39,997 nt of DNA from Truepera sp. GTDB lineage: Bacteria > Deinococcota > Deinococci > Deinococcales > Trueperaceae. A model generated the notes under the pieces. It was not told where the DNA came from. It saw only the letters and a list, made by a program, of their open reading frames with translations, and made no database searches. The DNA is taken from NCBI GenBank assembly GCA_018333895.1, contig JAGXSJ010000154.1, positions 1-39,997 on the forward strand, given 5' to 3'. How positions within the stretch are numbered: position 1 is the first letter of the stretch; every line of letters begins with the position of its first letter. A program made the translations under genes and the position numbers. Of this stretch, positions 22,623-31,122 are shown piece by piece.

Positions 22623-23395
22623 CAGAGCACCTCGTCCAGCCTGCCGGACATCCGCCGGAAGAGCCAGTGCCCTAGCAGCAGCACCACCACTGCGGTAACC
22701 AGGCCAATTCCAATATAGGGCCAGTTGAGGGTGTTGTGCATGAACAGGTCGCGCCAGGCCTGGATGGGATAGCTGACGGGGTTCAGGGTCAAGAAGGGCC
22801 GCGCCCCCTCGGGCACTGCACTCAGCGGGTAGATGATGGGGGTCATCCAGAACAGCAGGCTAATCACCACCGTCACCATGTACTCGAGGTCGCGGAAGTA
22901 AACATTGGCCACTGAGACCATCAGGCCCAGGCCGTAGATAATGGCAAACTGCACGGTAGCCAGTATGGGGATGCCGATTAGCCAGTTAAGGCTGGGAGGA
23001 AGGTCGTAGAAGAAGGCCAGGCCCAGCAGAACCGGCAGGGTGAAGGCGAAGTTGACCATCTGGGCAATAACCACCGACAAAATTAGCAGATGTTTGGGAA
23101 AGACCACCTTGCGGATCAGCGAGACATTGCCGGTGAGAGTCCCGGTGGCAACAGTAACCGAGCCGGCAAACCAGCTCCAGGGAAAAAGAGCCGCCAGCAG
23201 AAAAAAGGCGAAGTCTTCAATTTCAAACCGCATGAATATGGTAAAGGCCACAAAGAACACCAGCGCCGTGAGGAGCGGATTCAGCAGCGTCCACAAAAAC
23301 CCCAGGAAGGTGCGCTTGTATCTGAAGGTGACCTCTTTGGTTACTAGCAGCCACAACAGGTCGAGCTGTTGCCTGGTTGTTTTGCTGATCTGCAT
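22622..23395 (-). CDS. wzm: Polysaccharide ABC exporter permease
   Basis: The 257-residue membrane protein begins QISKTTRQQLDLLWLLVTKE followed by VTFRYKRTFLGFLWTLLNPL, the conserved cytoplasmic start of ABC-2 polysaccharide permeases, and has six hydrophobic segments, with YFRDLEYMVTVVISLLFWMT and the YP-Q-W segment before the last helix. It would form the membrane channel with Wzt for export of the finished chain. ATG 23395 is chosen because GGAAGG lies just upstream and the longer frame to 23587 only adds translated repeat DNA. Confidence 0.92.
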   Translation of the reverse strand: MQISKTTRQQLDLLWLLVTKEVTFRYKRTFLGFLWTLLNPLLTALVFFVAFTIFMRFEIEDFAFFLLAALFPWSWFAGSVTVATGTLTGNVSLIRKVVFPKHLLILSVVIAQMVNFAFTLPVLLGLAFFYDLPPSLNWLIGIPILATVQFAIIYGLGLMVSVANVYFRDLEYMVTVVISLLFWMTPIIYPLSAVPEGARPFLTLNPVSYPIQAWRDLFMHNTLNWPYIGIGLVTAVVVLLLGHWLFRRMSGRLDEVL

Positions 23396-23520
23396 ACCTT
23401 CCAGCTCTCTTGGCGCGTAGCTCCCCGCCGGGGACAGGGTAGCACCTCTGGCGAACGGTAAGCAAGTAGCCGTAAATGACACTGCGAATGTCACTGCGCT
23501 CAGAATGATAAAACGCTCAG

Positions 23521-23760
23521 CGGTGCGCGAGCGCACCCTAATGGTGGCACCCTGAGCCCTTCGACCTGCGGATACTCGCAGGTTCACTCAGGACAGGCTT
23601 CGCGAAGGGTCTCAGAGCAGCGGTGCGCGAGCGCACCCTAATGGTGTCACCCTGAGCCCTTCGACCTGCGGATACTCGCAGGTTCACTCAGGACAGGCTT
23701 CGCGAAGGGTCTCAGAGCAGCGGTGCGCGAGCGCACCCTACTAATGGTGTCACCCTGAGC
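23521..23760. repeat. 100-bp tandem repeat, 2.4 copies
   Basis: CGGTGCGCGAGCGCACCCTA begins at 23521, 23621 and 23721, exactly 100 bases apart. Each full unit holds a GGTGCGC palindrome and a branched structure: CTGAGCCCTTCG (23652-23663) pairs with CGAAGGG-T-CTCAG (23703-23715), enclosing the hairpin ACCTGCG-GATACT-CGCAGGT (23664-23683). The third copy stops early and runs into a related CCCTGAGCGAAG sequence. It fills most of the 480-base gap between wzm and the divergent sugar transferase gene. Confidence 0.92.
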
Positions 23761-23872
23761 GAAGCGAAGTCGAAGGTTGATAACGCGCATCTCTGAGGTT
23801 GAGGCTTACCGGAGGCCGGGTTATGCTACCCTCACGGTGCCCAGCTTGGGCGCAACGGGCTAAGGTGAGGTT

Positions 23873-25129
23873 ATGGTGCTGCCGTTCTCAATCCGCAAAC
23901 TATTACGGCCTTCTTCGAGCGGGCTGGAGTGGCTCTGGCATGGAGCCGGAACGGTGGCGATCATATTTGCCGGGTCGCTGCTGGGCTGGTACAACCATAG
24001 ATTCTGGATCATCGGCGCCGACGCCTATGGCATGGTCGGCCTGGTAGTAATCAGCTACCTCGGGTCGGTGATTTACACCCGCCGGGTGCTCAGTCTGGCC
24101 AAGACCGATGCCCTAACTACGCTCTTGGCCTCCCTACTCTCCTGGTTCCTGCTCACCTCAGCCGTGCTGGTCGTTTCCGGGTGGTATTTTTCGCGCACCT
24201 ATCTGCTGGGGGCTTTCGCGATGGCCTTTCTCTGGCAGGCCTTATATCTGTGGCTGCAACGGCCCGAGCGGCATCGCCTGGCACTGGTGCCCGGCGGCCT
24301 GGTGGACGCTTTACCAAGCTGGGGGATGGGGGTGGTTTTGGCTAGCCCGCGCCTGGTGCCGGTTCAGGCGGTAGTAGTCGACCCGCATGCGGCTATCGAC
24401 CCACAGTGGTCACGCTTCGTGGCCGAGCAGTCGTTGCGGGGAGTCCCGGTCATCCACGCGGCAGTGGTGTATGAGCGGCTTAGCGGCAGGGTTTCGCTTA
24501 AGCATCACTCCCAAGCGCTGTTGGAGGGCTGGCAGCTGCCAGGGCTGTACCCGTATCTGAAGCGTTTGCTGGATGTCGGCCTGGTCTTGCTGACGTTGCC
24601 TTTAACCCTGCCGTTAATGGGGCTGCTAGCGCTGCTCATTCGTTTAGATTCGACCGGCCCGCTGTTGTTCTGGCAAGAGCGGGTTGGGCAGGGGGGGAAG
24701 CCATTTCGGATGGTCAAGTTTCGCACCATGCAGACAGCCGCCGAAGAGCAGGGTAACCGCTTTGCGCAAGCCGATGATCACCGCGTGACCCGCTTGGGCC
24801 GCCGGTTGCGGAGATTCCGCCTCGATGAGCTGCCTCAGTTGTGGAATGTCTGGCGGGGAGAGATGAGCCTGATCGGCCCACGACCCGAACAGGCGCAATT
24901 TGCTGGCGAGTTTGCGGTTCGCATCCCCCTCTACCCGTACCGGCACCTGGTCAAACCTGGCCTGACCGGTTGGGCGCAGGTGCATCAGGGCTATGCCGCC
25001 GGCGCCGATGAGGCTATCACCAAGCTCAGCTACGATTTATACTACGTAAAGCATCTCTCCTGGTGGTTGGATACCTTAATTGTGTTTAAGACGATCAGAA
25101 TTCTCCTGACCGGCTTTGGAGCGCGCTAG
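23873..25129 (+). CDS. Polyprenyl-phosphate sugar-1-phosphate transferase
   Basis: The 418-residue protein has several N-terminal membrane helices, a divergent middle region, and a C-terminal bacterial sugar transferase domain: YLKRLLDVGLVLLTLPLTLP, ERVGQGGKPFRMVKFRTM, DELPQLWNVWRGEMSLIGPR (with PE next) and KPGLTGWAQV. It would transfer hexose-1-phosphate from a nucleotide sugar to undecaprenyl phosphate, starting each polysaccharide chain on the cytoplasmic face. The sugar could be glucose or galactose (WbaP/WcaJ-like). A GGTGAGG precedes the ATG. The ligase-like gene follows with overlapping ends. Confidence 0.93.
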   Translation: MVLPFSIRKLLRPSSSGLEWLWHGAGTVAIIFAGSLLGWYNHRFWIIGADAYGMVGLVVISYLGSVIYTRRVLSLAKTDALTTLLASLLSWFLLTSAVLVVSGWYFSRTYLLGAFAMAFLWQALYLWLQRPERHRLALVPGGLVDALPSWGMGVVLASPRLVPVQAVVVDPHAAIDPQWSRFVAEQSLRGVPVIHAAVVYERLSGRVSLKHHSQALLEGWQLPGLYPYLKRLLDVGLVLLTLPLTLPLMGLLALLIRLDSTGPLLFWQERVGQGGKPFRMVKFRTMQTAAEEQGNRFAQADDHRVTRLGRRLRRFRLDELPQLWNVWRGEMSLIGPRPEQAQFAGEFAVRIPLYPYRHLVKPGLTGWAQVHQGYAAGADEAITKLSYDLYYVKHLSWWLDTLIVFKTIRILLTGFGAR

Positions 25130-25133
25130 AGCC

Positions 25134-26270
25134 GTGCGGTGGCCGGCCTGGTTGTTTATTCTGTTGCCGGTGCAGCCGGTCTGGTTTGGCGGCATCGCCG
25201 CGCTAATCGGTTTAGCTGCGCTAAGGCGCCGCGAACGCGCCTGGTTTGTACTGCCGTTGGCGCTCTTTGCGCTGCTGGGGGCGGCGTCGCAGCTGCTGGG
25301 CCCAACCGATCATGGGCTCCCAGTGGCTGCTCTGGAGGCGCGCCACCCTCCCCCGCTAGATCGCTGGCTACGGGCGGGCTGGTGGCTGGGGACGGCGGTT
25401 ATGGCCGGCCTGGTGATGGTTGGAAGCCGGGTCATGCTCCGGCAGGCGGGAGCTGGCCTCGCCGCCTGGGGAGTGGTGATAGGCCTGTTGGTGAGCTTGG
25501 GAATCGGCCTGGCGCAGGCCTTGGCCGACCCGGCCGGTGGCCGCGTGAGCGGCCTTACGCCCAACCCCAACTTTTACGGGATCGGCGCCGCGCTAAGCGC
25601 CGCCTTGGCGGCTGTGCTGGGCGGCGGCCTGCCGGGTGCGGTAGCGCTGCTCCTGGGGCTGGGGGCTGCGACCCTGTCCGGTAGCCGCGCCGCTTGGCTG
25701 GGGCTGGTGGTCACCTCACTCCTGGTGCTAGCGCGCTTTCCGACCCGAGCGCGGTACCTAGGCCTATTGGGGGCGGTGGGGGTATTCCTGTTGGCCGCGG
25801 TATCGTTTCCCGAGCTACGCCTAGCCACGCTCATCGATCCTGACTATCTGACCAACCAGTCCCGCCTGGAGGTTTGGGCGGTGGCTTGGCAGGCCATTAC
25901 CGCTCATCCGCTGACCGGTCTGGGGGTAGGGGGCTTTCAGAGCTACTACCAGGTCCATCAGCCGCCTGCCGCCCTCGACCCCTACGCCTCCCACGCCCAT
26001 AATCTGCTCTTGGGGCTGTTGGTCGAGTCGGGGGTGTTGGGGCTGGCAGGGTTTTTGGTGCTGTGGGGCCAGGTGTGGCGCTATTTGTGGCGGGCTCGAG
26101 CCTGGCTGGTGCTGGGGCTGATCGGCGTGGCGGTGCTGATTAATCTGGTCGACTACATCTGGTTTGCTGCCGCTGTGCACTATCCCTTATGGGTAGCGGT
26201 AGCCTGGGCTTCACTGCCACGAGACCCGCCCCGCCTTGCCAATCGCCATGCTTGCCATAGTGATAAATAG
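25134..26270 (+). CDS. O-antigen ligase/polymerase-like membrane protein
   Basis: The protein of about 378 residues has ten or more hydrophobic segments and the Wzy_C/WaaL domain: LTGLGVGGFQSYYQVHQ in a periplasmic loop and SHAHNLLLGLLVESGVLGLA, the motif around the essential His. In an ABC-exporter pathway it would more likely be the ligase that attaches the exported chain than a Wzy polymerase, but sequence alone does not decide. GTG 25134 (RWPAWLF follows) lies just after the upstream stop at 25127-25129; a TTG at 25116 would overlap it. Very Leu/Ala/Gly-rich. Confidence 0.85.
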   Translation: MRWPAWLFILLPVQPVWFGGIAALIGLAALRRRERAWFVLPLALFALLGAASQLLGPTDHGLPVAALEARHPPPLDRWLRAGWWLGTAVMAGLVMVGSRVMLRQAGAGLAAWGVVIGLLVSLGIGLAQALADPAGGRVSGLTPNPNFYGIGAALSAALAAVLGGGLPGAVALLLGLGAATLSGSRAAWLGLVVTSLLVLARFPTRARYLGLLGAVGVFLLAAVSFPELRLATLIDPDYLTNQSRLEVWAVAWQAITAHPLTGLGVGGFQSYYQVHQPPAALDPYASHAHNLLLGLLVESGVLGLAGFLVLWGQVWRYLWRARAWLVLGLIGVAVLINLVDYIWFAAAVHYPLWVAVAWASLPRDPPRLANRHACHSDK

Positions 26271-26304
26271 TGATAAGCAGTGAGGGGTGGAGGGAATTGA
26301 GATC

Positions 26305-27012
26305 ATGACGGCGGAGTATTATCCCATCATCACCCAAGACGGCAGCCAGACCCTCTACAGCACGGCGTTTGCGCAGACCTTTCATTCGCAGCAGGGGGCG
26401 GTCAGCGAGTCGCGGCACGTCTTTGTGGTGGGCAGCGGGGTGGCGGCGCGGCTCGGTCGCGGCCAGGCTACCCGCGTGCTGGAGGTCGGCTTCGGGAGCG
26501 GCCTTAACTTCTTACTGACCGCCGATCTGGCGCTAACGCACGACGCGCCGCTCTACTACCGGGGGCTCGAGCGCACCCTGCTGCCGGTGTCCATAGCCGC
26601 CGCCCTGGGCTACCGCGAGGCGCTTAAGCACCCTGAGCTTTACGACGCCCTGATGAGCTATTGGGCGGCGCCGGCAGGGGCGTTTACGTATCGCTCCGTT
26701 ACGCTGGTGCTGCTGCTCGGCGAGGCCACTGAACAGGCGCTGGGCGAGGCGGAGGCGGACGCCATCTATCAGGACGCCTTTAGCCCGACGGTCAACCCCG
26801 AGCTGTGGTCGGAGGCGTTCCTCGGTAAGCTAACGGCCGCTCTCGCCCCCGGCGGCTGCCTTAGCACCTACAGCGTTAGCGGGGCGGTGCGGCGGCGCCT
26901 AGCGGCGCTCGGCTTAACAGTCGCCAAGCGCCCCGGCCCGCCCGGCGGCAAGCGTGAGATGCTGGTGGCCTGTAAATCTCTGGGGGGTGCCGCGCCCAGT
27001 ATAAACGGCTAG
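26305..27012 (+). CDS. mnmD: MnmD-type tRNA wobble-uridine methyltransferase
   Basis: The 235-residue protein has SAM motif LEVGFGSGLNFLL (59-71) and YQDAFSPTVNPELW near 154-167, hallmarks of the methyltransferase half of MnmC. It makes the last methylation to 5-methylaminomethyl-(2-thio)uridine in tRNA anticodons. The oxidase domain found in proteobacterial MnmC is absent, as in MnmD proteins of other phyla. The ATG at 26305 begins TAEYYPIITQDGSQTLYS, the family's conserved start; a GTG six codons earlier is less likely. Confidence 0.88.
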   Translation: MTAEYYPIITQDGSQTLYSTAFAQTFHSQQGAVSESRHVFVVGSGVAARLGRGQATRVLEVGFGSGLNFLLTADLALTHDAPLYYRGLERTLLPVSIAAALGYREALKHPELYDALMSYWAAPAGAFTYRSVTLVLLLGEATEQALGEAEADAIYQDAFSPTVNPELWSEAFLGKLTAALAPGGCLSTYSVSGAVRRRLAALGLTVAKRPGPPGGKREMLVACKSLGGAAPSING

Positions 27013-27036
27013 ACCATCGGCTGATGTGTCAGAATT

Positions 27037-29157
27037 GTGCTCAGCGCTATCGCCGTAGCTGCCTTGTGGAGGTCGCCGTTGCTCACCTTACCTGAAAAGC
27101 TCCTCTTCGCCCTGCTGGCCGTAGTGTCGCTCTACTTTGCGGTGATCGGCTTCCGCCGCGTGATTCTGGCCGTGTCGCGGGGGGAGCGCGGCTACTACCC
27201 GAGCTTTAACCACCTCACCGAGCGGATCGGCGAGGCTATCGCCCGCACCATTAGCCAGAGCACCGTCTTTCGCGACCGGCCGCTGGTCAGTTTCTTCCAC
27301 GCCCTGGTCTTTTACGGCTTCATCTTCTACGCCCTGGTCAATCTCTTAGACCTACTCGAGGGCTACCTGCCACCGGAGTGGCTGCAAGGTTTTCACCACA
27401 GCGTCTTGGGTGGCTTCTATCGCCTGGGCGCCGATCTGTTCACCGCGCTGGTCCTGGTTGGGGTGGTCTACTTCGCCGTGCGCCGCTTAACGCGCGACCC
27501 GCGGCTGCTAGCTGTTAACCCCCGGACGCTGTTTCACGAAGACGCCCTCATGGGCCTCCGCCGCGATAGCCTGATCGTGCTGGGGTTTATCTTCCTGCAT
27601 GTCGGCTTCAGGCTGCTGGGCCACAGCTCCCTGCTGGCCTACCAGGGGCAGGCTGACCCCTGGCAGCCGGTGGCCTCGCTGCTGGCCGGGCTGATCGGCC
27701 CCGGTGATAACCGCCTCATCGGTTGGCATATCGGCTTTTGGGGATCGCTAGGGCTGATCCTGGCCTTTTTGCCTTACTTTCCGCGCTCGAAACATATCCA
27801 CCTGTTCATGGCGCCGGCCAACTTTGCCCTGGAGCCCAGGCACCAGGACGGTAGCCAGGTCTCAAGCGGTGCGCTTTCACCGATCGACTTCACGGATGAA
27901 AGCGTAGAGCGCTACGGCGTCGAGCGGCTCGAGCACTTCCGCTTGCCGCAGCTGCTCGACGCTTACGCCTGCATCATGTGTAACCGCTGCACCAACGCCT
28001 GCCCGGCAGCAGCGACCGGCAAGGCGCTCAGCCCAGCCGCCATCGAGATCAACAAGCGCTACGAGCTTAACCGTGTGTCCGGGGCGTTAGCCGCTGGCGG
28101 CGAGAGCCCGCGCGCGGTGCTCGACTTTGTGATCAACCAGGAGTCGCTGTGGGCCTGCACCACCTGCGGTGCCTGCATCGAGATCTGCCCGGTAGGGTGC
28201 GAGCCGATGATCGACATCATCGACATCCGCCGCCAGCAGGTGCTGATGGCAGGAGAGTTCCCGAGCCAGTTAGGCACGGCCTTCCGCGGCTTGGAGCGCG
28301 CCGGCAACCCCTGGGGGCTGGCCCAGGATAAGCGCGACGCCTGGGCCGCCGGCTTGGGGGTTCCGACCGTAGCCGATAACCCCAATTTCGAGGTGCTGTT
28401 CTTTGTCGGCTGCGCCGGCAGCTACGACCCGCAAGCGCAGCAGACCACCCGCGCCATGGCCGAGATCCTTAACCACGCTGGGGTCAACTATGCCATTCTG
28501 GGCAAGGCCGAAAAGTGTACCGGCGACCCGGCGCGGCGCTCCGGCAACGAGTACCTCTACTATCAGTTAGCCAGCGAGAACGTCGCCACCTTGAACGAGG
28601 CGCTGCAAACCCTCGACCCGACCAAGCCCAAGCGGGTGCTGACCACCTGCCCCCACTGCTTCAACGCGCTAGCCAACGACTACCCGCAGCTCGGCGGGCA
28701 CTACACGGTGATGCACCACAGTCAACTGATCGACGAGCTGATGCTAACCGGGCGCCTGCCACCGCTTGAGCTTACCCAGCCGCTGACCTACCACGACCCT
28801 TGCTACCTGGGCCGCCACAACGGTATCTACGACGCCCCCCGCGACCTGCTGACGCAAGGTGGCAACACCATAGTCGAGCTGCCACGCCACCGCGAGAACT
28901 CGTTCTGTTGCGGCGCGGGCGGCGCGCAGTTCTGGAAAGAGGAGGAGCCGGGCGCACTGCGGGTCTCAGAAGACCGCTTTCAGGAGGCCCAAGCCACCGG
29001 CGCAGCGGTGGTAGCCACCGGCTGCCCCTTCTGCAAGGTGATGCTCGCCAGCAGCGAGAGCGCCCAACAAGACGGCGCGCCCGCGGTGGTGGATATCGCT
29101 CAACTGGTAGCCGAGCGGCTGCGTACCATCAAACTGCGCATCGGCACCACTCGCTAG
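27037..29157 (+). CDS. Membrane-bound Fe-S oxidoreductase (HdrE/HdrD-like fusion)
   Basis: The 706-residue protein fuses a heme-b type membrane domain (five to six helices within residues 1-250, with His in FFHALVFYG, HHSVLGGFY, FLHVGFRLL, GWHIGFWG) to two 4Fe-4S clusters (Cys312/315/318/322 and Cys374/377/380/384) and two cysteine-rich CCG domains (VGCAGSYD ... CPHCFNALANDYPQ, and YHDPCYLGRHNG ... FCCGAGGAQFW ... GCPFCK). Such fusions are proposed to pass electrons from electron-transfer flavoprotein to menaquinone in fatty-acid oxidation. GTG 27037 is the likely start. No etf genes are nearby. Confidence 0.85.
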   Translation: MLSAIAVAALWRSPLLTLPEKLLFALLAVVSLYFAVIGFRRVILAVSRGERGYYPSFNHLTERIGEAIARTISQSTVFRDRPLVSFFHALVFYGFIFYALVNLLDLLEGYLPPEWLQGFHHSVLGGFYRLGADLFTALVLVGVVYFAVRRLTRDPRLLAVNPRTLFHEDALMGLRRDSLIVLGFIFLHVGFRLLGHSSLLAYQGQADPWQPVASLLAGLIGPGDNRLIGWHIGFWGSLGLILAFLPYFPRSKHIHLFMAPANFALEPRHQDGSQVSSGALSPIDFTDESVERYGVERLEHFRLPQLLDAYACIMCNRCTNACPAAATGKALSPAAIEINKRYELNRVSGALAAGGESPRAVLDFVINQESLWACTTCGACIEICPVGCEPMIDIIDIRRQQVLMAGEFPSQLGTAFRGLERAGNPWGLAQDKRDAWAAGLGVPTVADNPNFEVLFFVGCAGSYDPQAQQTTRAMAEILNHAGVNYAILGKAEKCTGDPARRSGNEYLYYQLASENVATLNEALQTLDPTKPKRVLTTCPHCFNALANDYPQLGGHYTVMHHSQLIDELMLTGRLPPLELTQPLTYHDPCYLGRHNGIYDAPRDLLTQGGNTIVELPRHRENSFCCGAGGAQFWKEEEPGALRVSEDRFQEAQATGAAVVATGCPFCKVMLASSESAQQDGAPAVVDIAQLVAERLRTIKLRIGTTR

Positions 29158-29159
29158 AG

Positions 29160-29275
29160 GGGTGTGGGTAGTGGGGTGTAGGTAGTGGGGTGTAGGTAGT
29201 AGGAAACCCCTTCAACCGACAACCCCCCTACAACCCACAACCTACTTCCTACTTCCTACTTCCTACTTCCTGAAT
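29160..29275. repeat. GTAGTGGGGTGTAG / CTACTTC minisatellite
   Basis: GTGTAGGTAGTGG-type words on the left and four CTACTTC units on the right, so the two halves resemble inverted arms. The right arm supplies the last codons and stop of the rhomboid gene (GSRK-stop on the minus strand). Related words occur at 5978-6040. Confidence 0.8.
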
Positions 29276-29894
29276 GCAGTAGCCAGGGCGCCAGCACCAC
29301 CCCGAACACAAAACCGCCAATATGCGCCCACCAGGCGATGCCACCCGCCCCGCCCCCGAGGACCCCGATCACCTGGATGAGCGCCCAGTAGCCAAGATAA
29401 AACCAGGCCGGCAGCCAGAGTAAGAACAGCGGCGGAATGAAGGTCAGGATGCGCTGGCGCGGAAAGGCGACGATATAAGCGCCTAGCACCGCGCTGACCC
29501 CACCCGAGGCGCCGATCATGGGAATAGCCGAGTTAGGCATCAGCAGACCGTGAGAAGCCGCCGCCACCACCCCGCCCGCCAGGTAAAACAGTAAGAACTT
29601 GCCATGCCCCATCCGGTCTTCGATATTGTCGCCAAAGACCCACAAGAAGAACATGTTGCTCGCCAAGTGCAGCAGGTTGCCGTGCAAAAACATGCTCGAG
29701 AGCAGCCGATAGCCTTCGCCTAGCGGGTCGCCAAAAAATGCGCGTGGCACAAAGCCGTAACTAAGCACCAGACTCCTGAGTTGCGGCTCACTCAAGCCGA
29801 GCTGATACACAAAGACCGCCACGTTAGCCACCACCAACAACCACATCAGGTAGACCGGGCCGTGCTTGGGGTTGGCGTCACGTAGTGGAAACAT
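29256..29894 (-). CDS. Rhomboid-family intramembrane serine protease
   Basis: The 212-residue protein has the rhomboid core: FLHGNLLHLASNMFFLWVFG (with Asn80), GASGGVSAVLGAY carrying the catalytic Ser130, and HIGGFVFGV with His191. Six hydrophobic segments fit the minimal bacterial form. It cuts membrane proteins near or within the bilayer; substrates are unknown. The C-terminal residues GSRK and the stop are encoded by the TAGGAAG minisatellite, so the original C-terminus was probably replaced. It starts 11 bases after the stop of the beta-helix gene and shares its operon. Confidence 0.92.
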   Translation of the reverse strand: MFPLRDANPKHGPVYLMWLLVVANVAVFVYQLGLSEPQLRSLVLSYGFVPRAFFGDPLGEGYRLLSSMFLHGNLLHLASNMFFLWVFGDNIEDRMGHGKFLLFYLAGGVVAAASHGLLMPNSAIPMIGASGGVSAVLGAYIVAFPRQRILTFIPPLFLLWLPAWFYLGYWALIQVIGVLGGGAGGIAWWAHIGGFVFGVVLAPWLLHSGSRK

Positions 29895-29905
29895 GATCAG
29901 GAATG

Positions 29906-30568
29906 CTAGCGGCGCGGAGCCGACTCCAGGGTCTGCCTGAGCTTAATAACGGTATCAGCGGGATAGACGCCGCGCAGCATAGCGCCGTTATAGACCACCG
30001 TGCGCGGGCCGATGATGGTCCCCGGCGAGAGTACCGCGTTACAGCCGATGGAGACCTCGTCGCCGATGGCAGCGCTGAACTTGCGCAAGCCGGTCTCGAT
30101 CCCCTCGATCCGGATGGTGCCGTTAAAGACCTGAAGGTTAGCCAGCCGCACCCCGGCGCCCAGGTTGACCTGCCGCCCAACGACGGCGTCACCCACGTAG
30201 TTAAAGTGCGGAGCCTTGGCCCCCTCCAAAAACAGTGACCGTTTGACCTCGGTGGCGTGGCCTACCTTGGCATCAGGCCCTAGCACCACTCCGCCCCGCA
30301 CCAAGGCGCCGTGCCCGACCTCGGCCCCCTCGCCGATCCAGGCCGGGCCTTCGATATAGGCGTGGGGATAGATCACCGCGGTCTCAGCCAGATAGACCGG
30401 CCCGTTCACCACAGCGGTCGGATGGATGCGCCCCAGGCGCTGGTTGCTAACGGTAGCGACAAAATGGTCAAGGCGCCCTAACACTTCCCAGGGGTAATCG
30501 GGGGCAAGCAGGGCGCGCAACGGCTCACAGACACGGTCCAGTGCGAACAGCTGGGCAGTTTTTAGCAT
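29906..30568 (-). CDS. Left-handed beta-helix (hexapeptide) transferase-like protein
   Basis: The 220-residue protein is mostly hexapeptide repeats (IHPTAVVNGPVYLAETAVIY, GEGAEVGHGALVRGG, then PDAKVGHATEVKRSL). The segment APHFNYVGDAVVGRQVNLGA resembles the acetyl-CoA-binding coil of the GlmU C-terminal domain. An N-terminal 50 residues (LKTAQLFALDRVCEPLRALL) precede the helix. It probably acylates a sugar nucleotide or related compound, but lacks the pyrophosphorylase half of GlmU, so the substrate is open. Its -10 box is 5 bases before the ATG. The rhomboid gene follows. Confidence 0.82.
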   Translation of the reverse strand: MLKTAQLFALDRVCEPLRALLAPDYPWEVLGRLDHFVATVSNQRLGRIHPTAVVNGPVYLAETAVIYPHAYIEGPAWIGEGAEVGHGALVRGGVVLGPDAKVGHATEVKRSLFLEGAKAPHFNYVGDAVVGRQVNLGAGVRLANLQVFNGTIRIEGIETGLRKFSAAIGDEVSIGCNAVLSPGTIIGPRTVVYNGAMLRGVYPADTVIKLRQTLESAPRR

Positions 30569-30573
30569 AAGCG

Positions 30574-30579
30574 ATTATA
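30574..30579 (-). promoter_or_regulatory. -10 box of the beta-helix/rhomboid operon, probably leaderless
   Basis: TATAAT on the minus strand, 5 bases before the ATG at 30568. A leaderless transcript is expected. Confidence 0.6.
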
Positions 30580-30618
30580 CCGCCTTGGGCTGGGCAAATC
30601 CCCCCAACCCCGCTTGGT

Positions 30619-30646
30619 AAGGGGGGAGGCCGCAGGCCGGGGGATT
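30619..30646. repeat. Dispersed G-rich repeat, copy 2
   Basis: Matches 2889-2916 with one base difference, and lies just upstream of the thioesterase promoter. Confidence 0.8.
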
Positions 30647-30656
30647 TTACACCAGG

Positions 30657-30662
30657 TACAAT
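30657..30662 (+). promoter_or_regulatory. -10 box of the thioesterase operon, probably leaderless
   Basis: TACAAT ends 5 bases before the ATG at 30668. Confidence 0.55.
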
Positions 30663-30667
30663 GCGGC

Positions 30668-31114
30668 ATGTCAGGCCCATCAAACCAGCAACTCGATGTC
30701 GAACTGCTCCGCCAGATCATCGAAGAGATGATCCCGCTCAATAAGTTCTTGGGCCTTAAGCTGGAGTCCTGCGACTTGGCCGGCTTCCGCGTCAGCACCC
30801 GCCTGGCGCAGCGCCCCGAGTTTATCGGCAACCCCATCCGGCAGATGGCTCATGGCGGCATCATCAGCTTTTTGATCGACGCCACCGCCGGGGCGGCAGC
30901 GGCCCTCTCGGTCAGCGATACCAGCAGCATCGACAAGATCGCCACCATCGACATGCGCGTCGATTATCTCAAACCGGCCAAGGGCTCGGCTTTGCTGGCC
31001 ACCGCCGCGGTGGTCCACTCCGGCAGCCGGGTGATTGTGGTGCGCAGCGATGTCTTCGATGACCTGGGCTCGCTGGTTGCGTTAGGCAGCAACGTCTTTA
31101 ATGTGGCGCGGTAA
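30668..31114 (+). CDS. PaaI/YiiD-like hotdog-fold thioesterase
   Basis: The 148-residue protein has the hotdog signature: NPIRQMAHGGIISFLIDATA, with HGG on the central helix, then IATIDMRVDYLKPAKGSALL and VVHSGSRVIVVRSDVFDDLG. Such proteins hydrolyse acyl-CoA thioesters, aromatic or medium chain. ATG 30668 is chosen: upstream codons fall within the repeat, and the -10 box is 5 bases before it. The aminopeptidase gene follows 8 bases later, giving an operon. Confidence 0.87.
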   Translation: MSGPSNQQLDVELLRQIIEEMIPLNKFLGLKLESCDLAGFRVSTRLAQRPEFIGNPIRQMAHGGIISFLIDATAGAAAALSVSDTSSIDKIATIDMRVDYLKPAKGSALLATAAVVHSGSRVIVVRSDVFDDLGSLVALGSNVFNVAR

Positions 31115-31122
31115 ACTTGGGC

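Noticed and set aside
23396-23587. Longer N-terminus for Wzm
   Set aside because: The added residues are translated from repeat DNA and the conserved permease start with a ribosome site is at 23395.
23521-23760. CRISPR array
   Set aside because: The 100-bp units have no short-repeat/unique-spacer alternation, and no cas genes are in the window.
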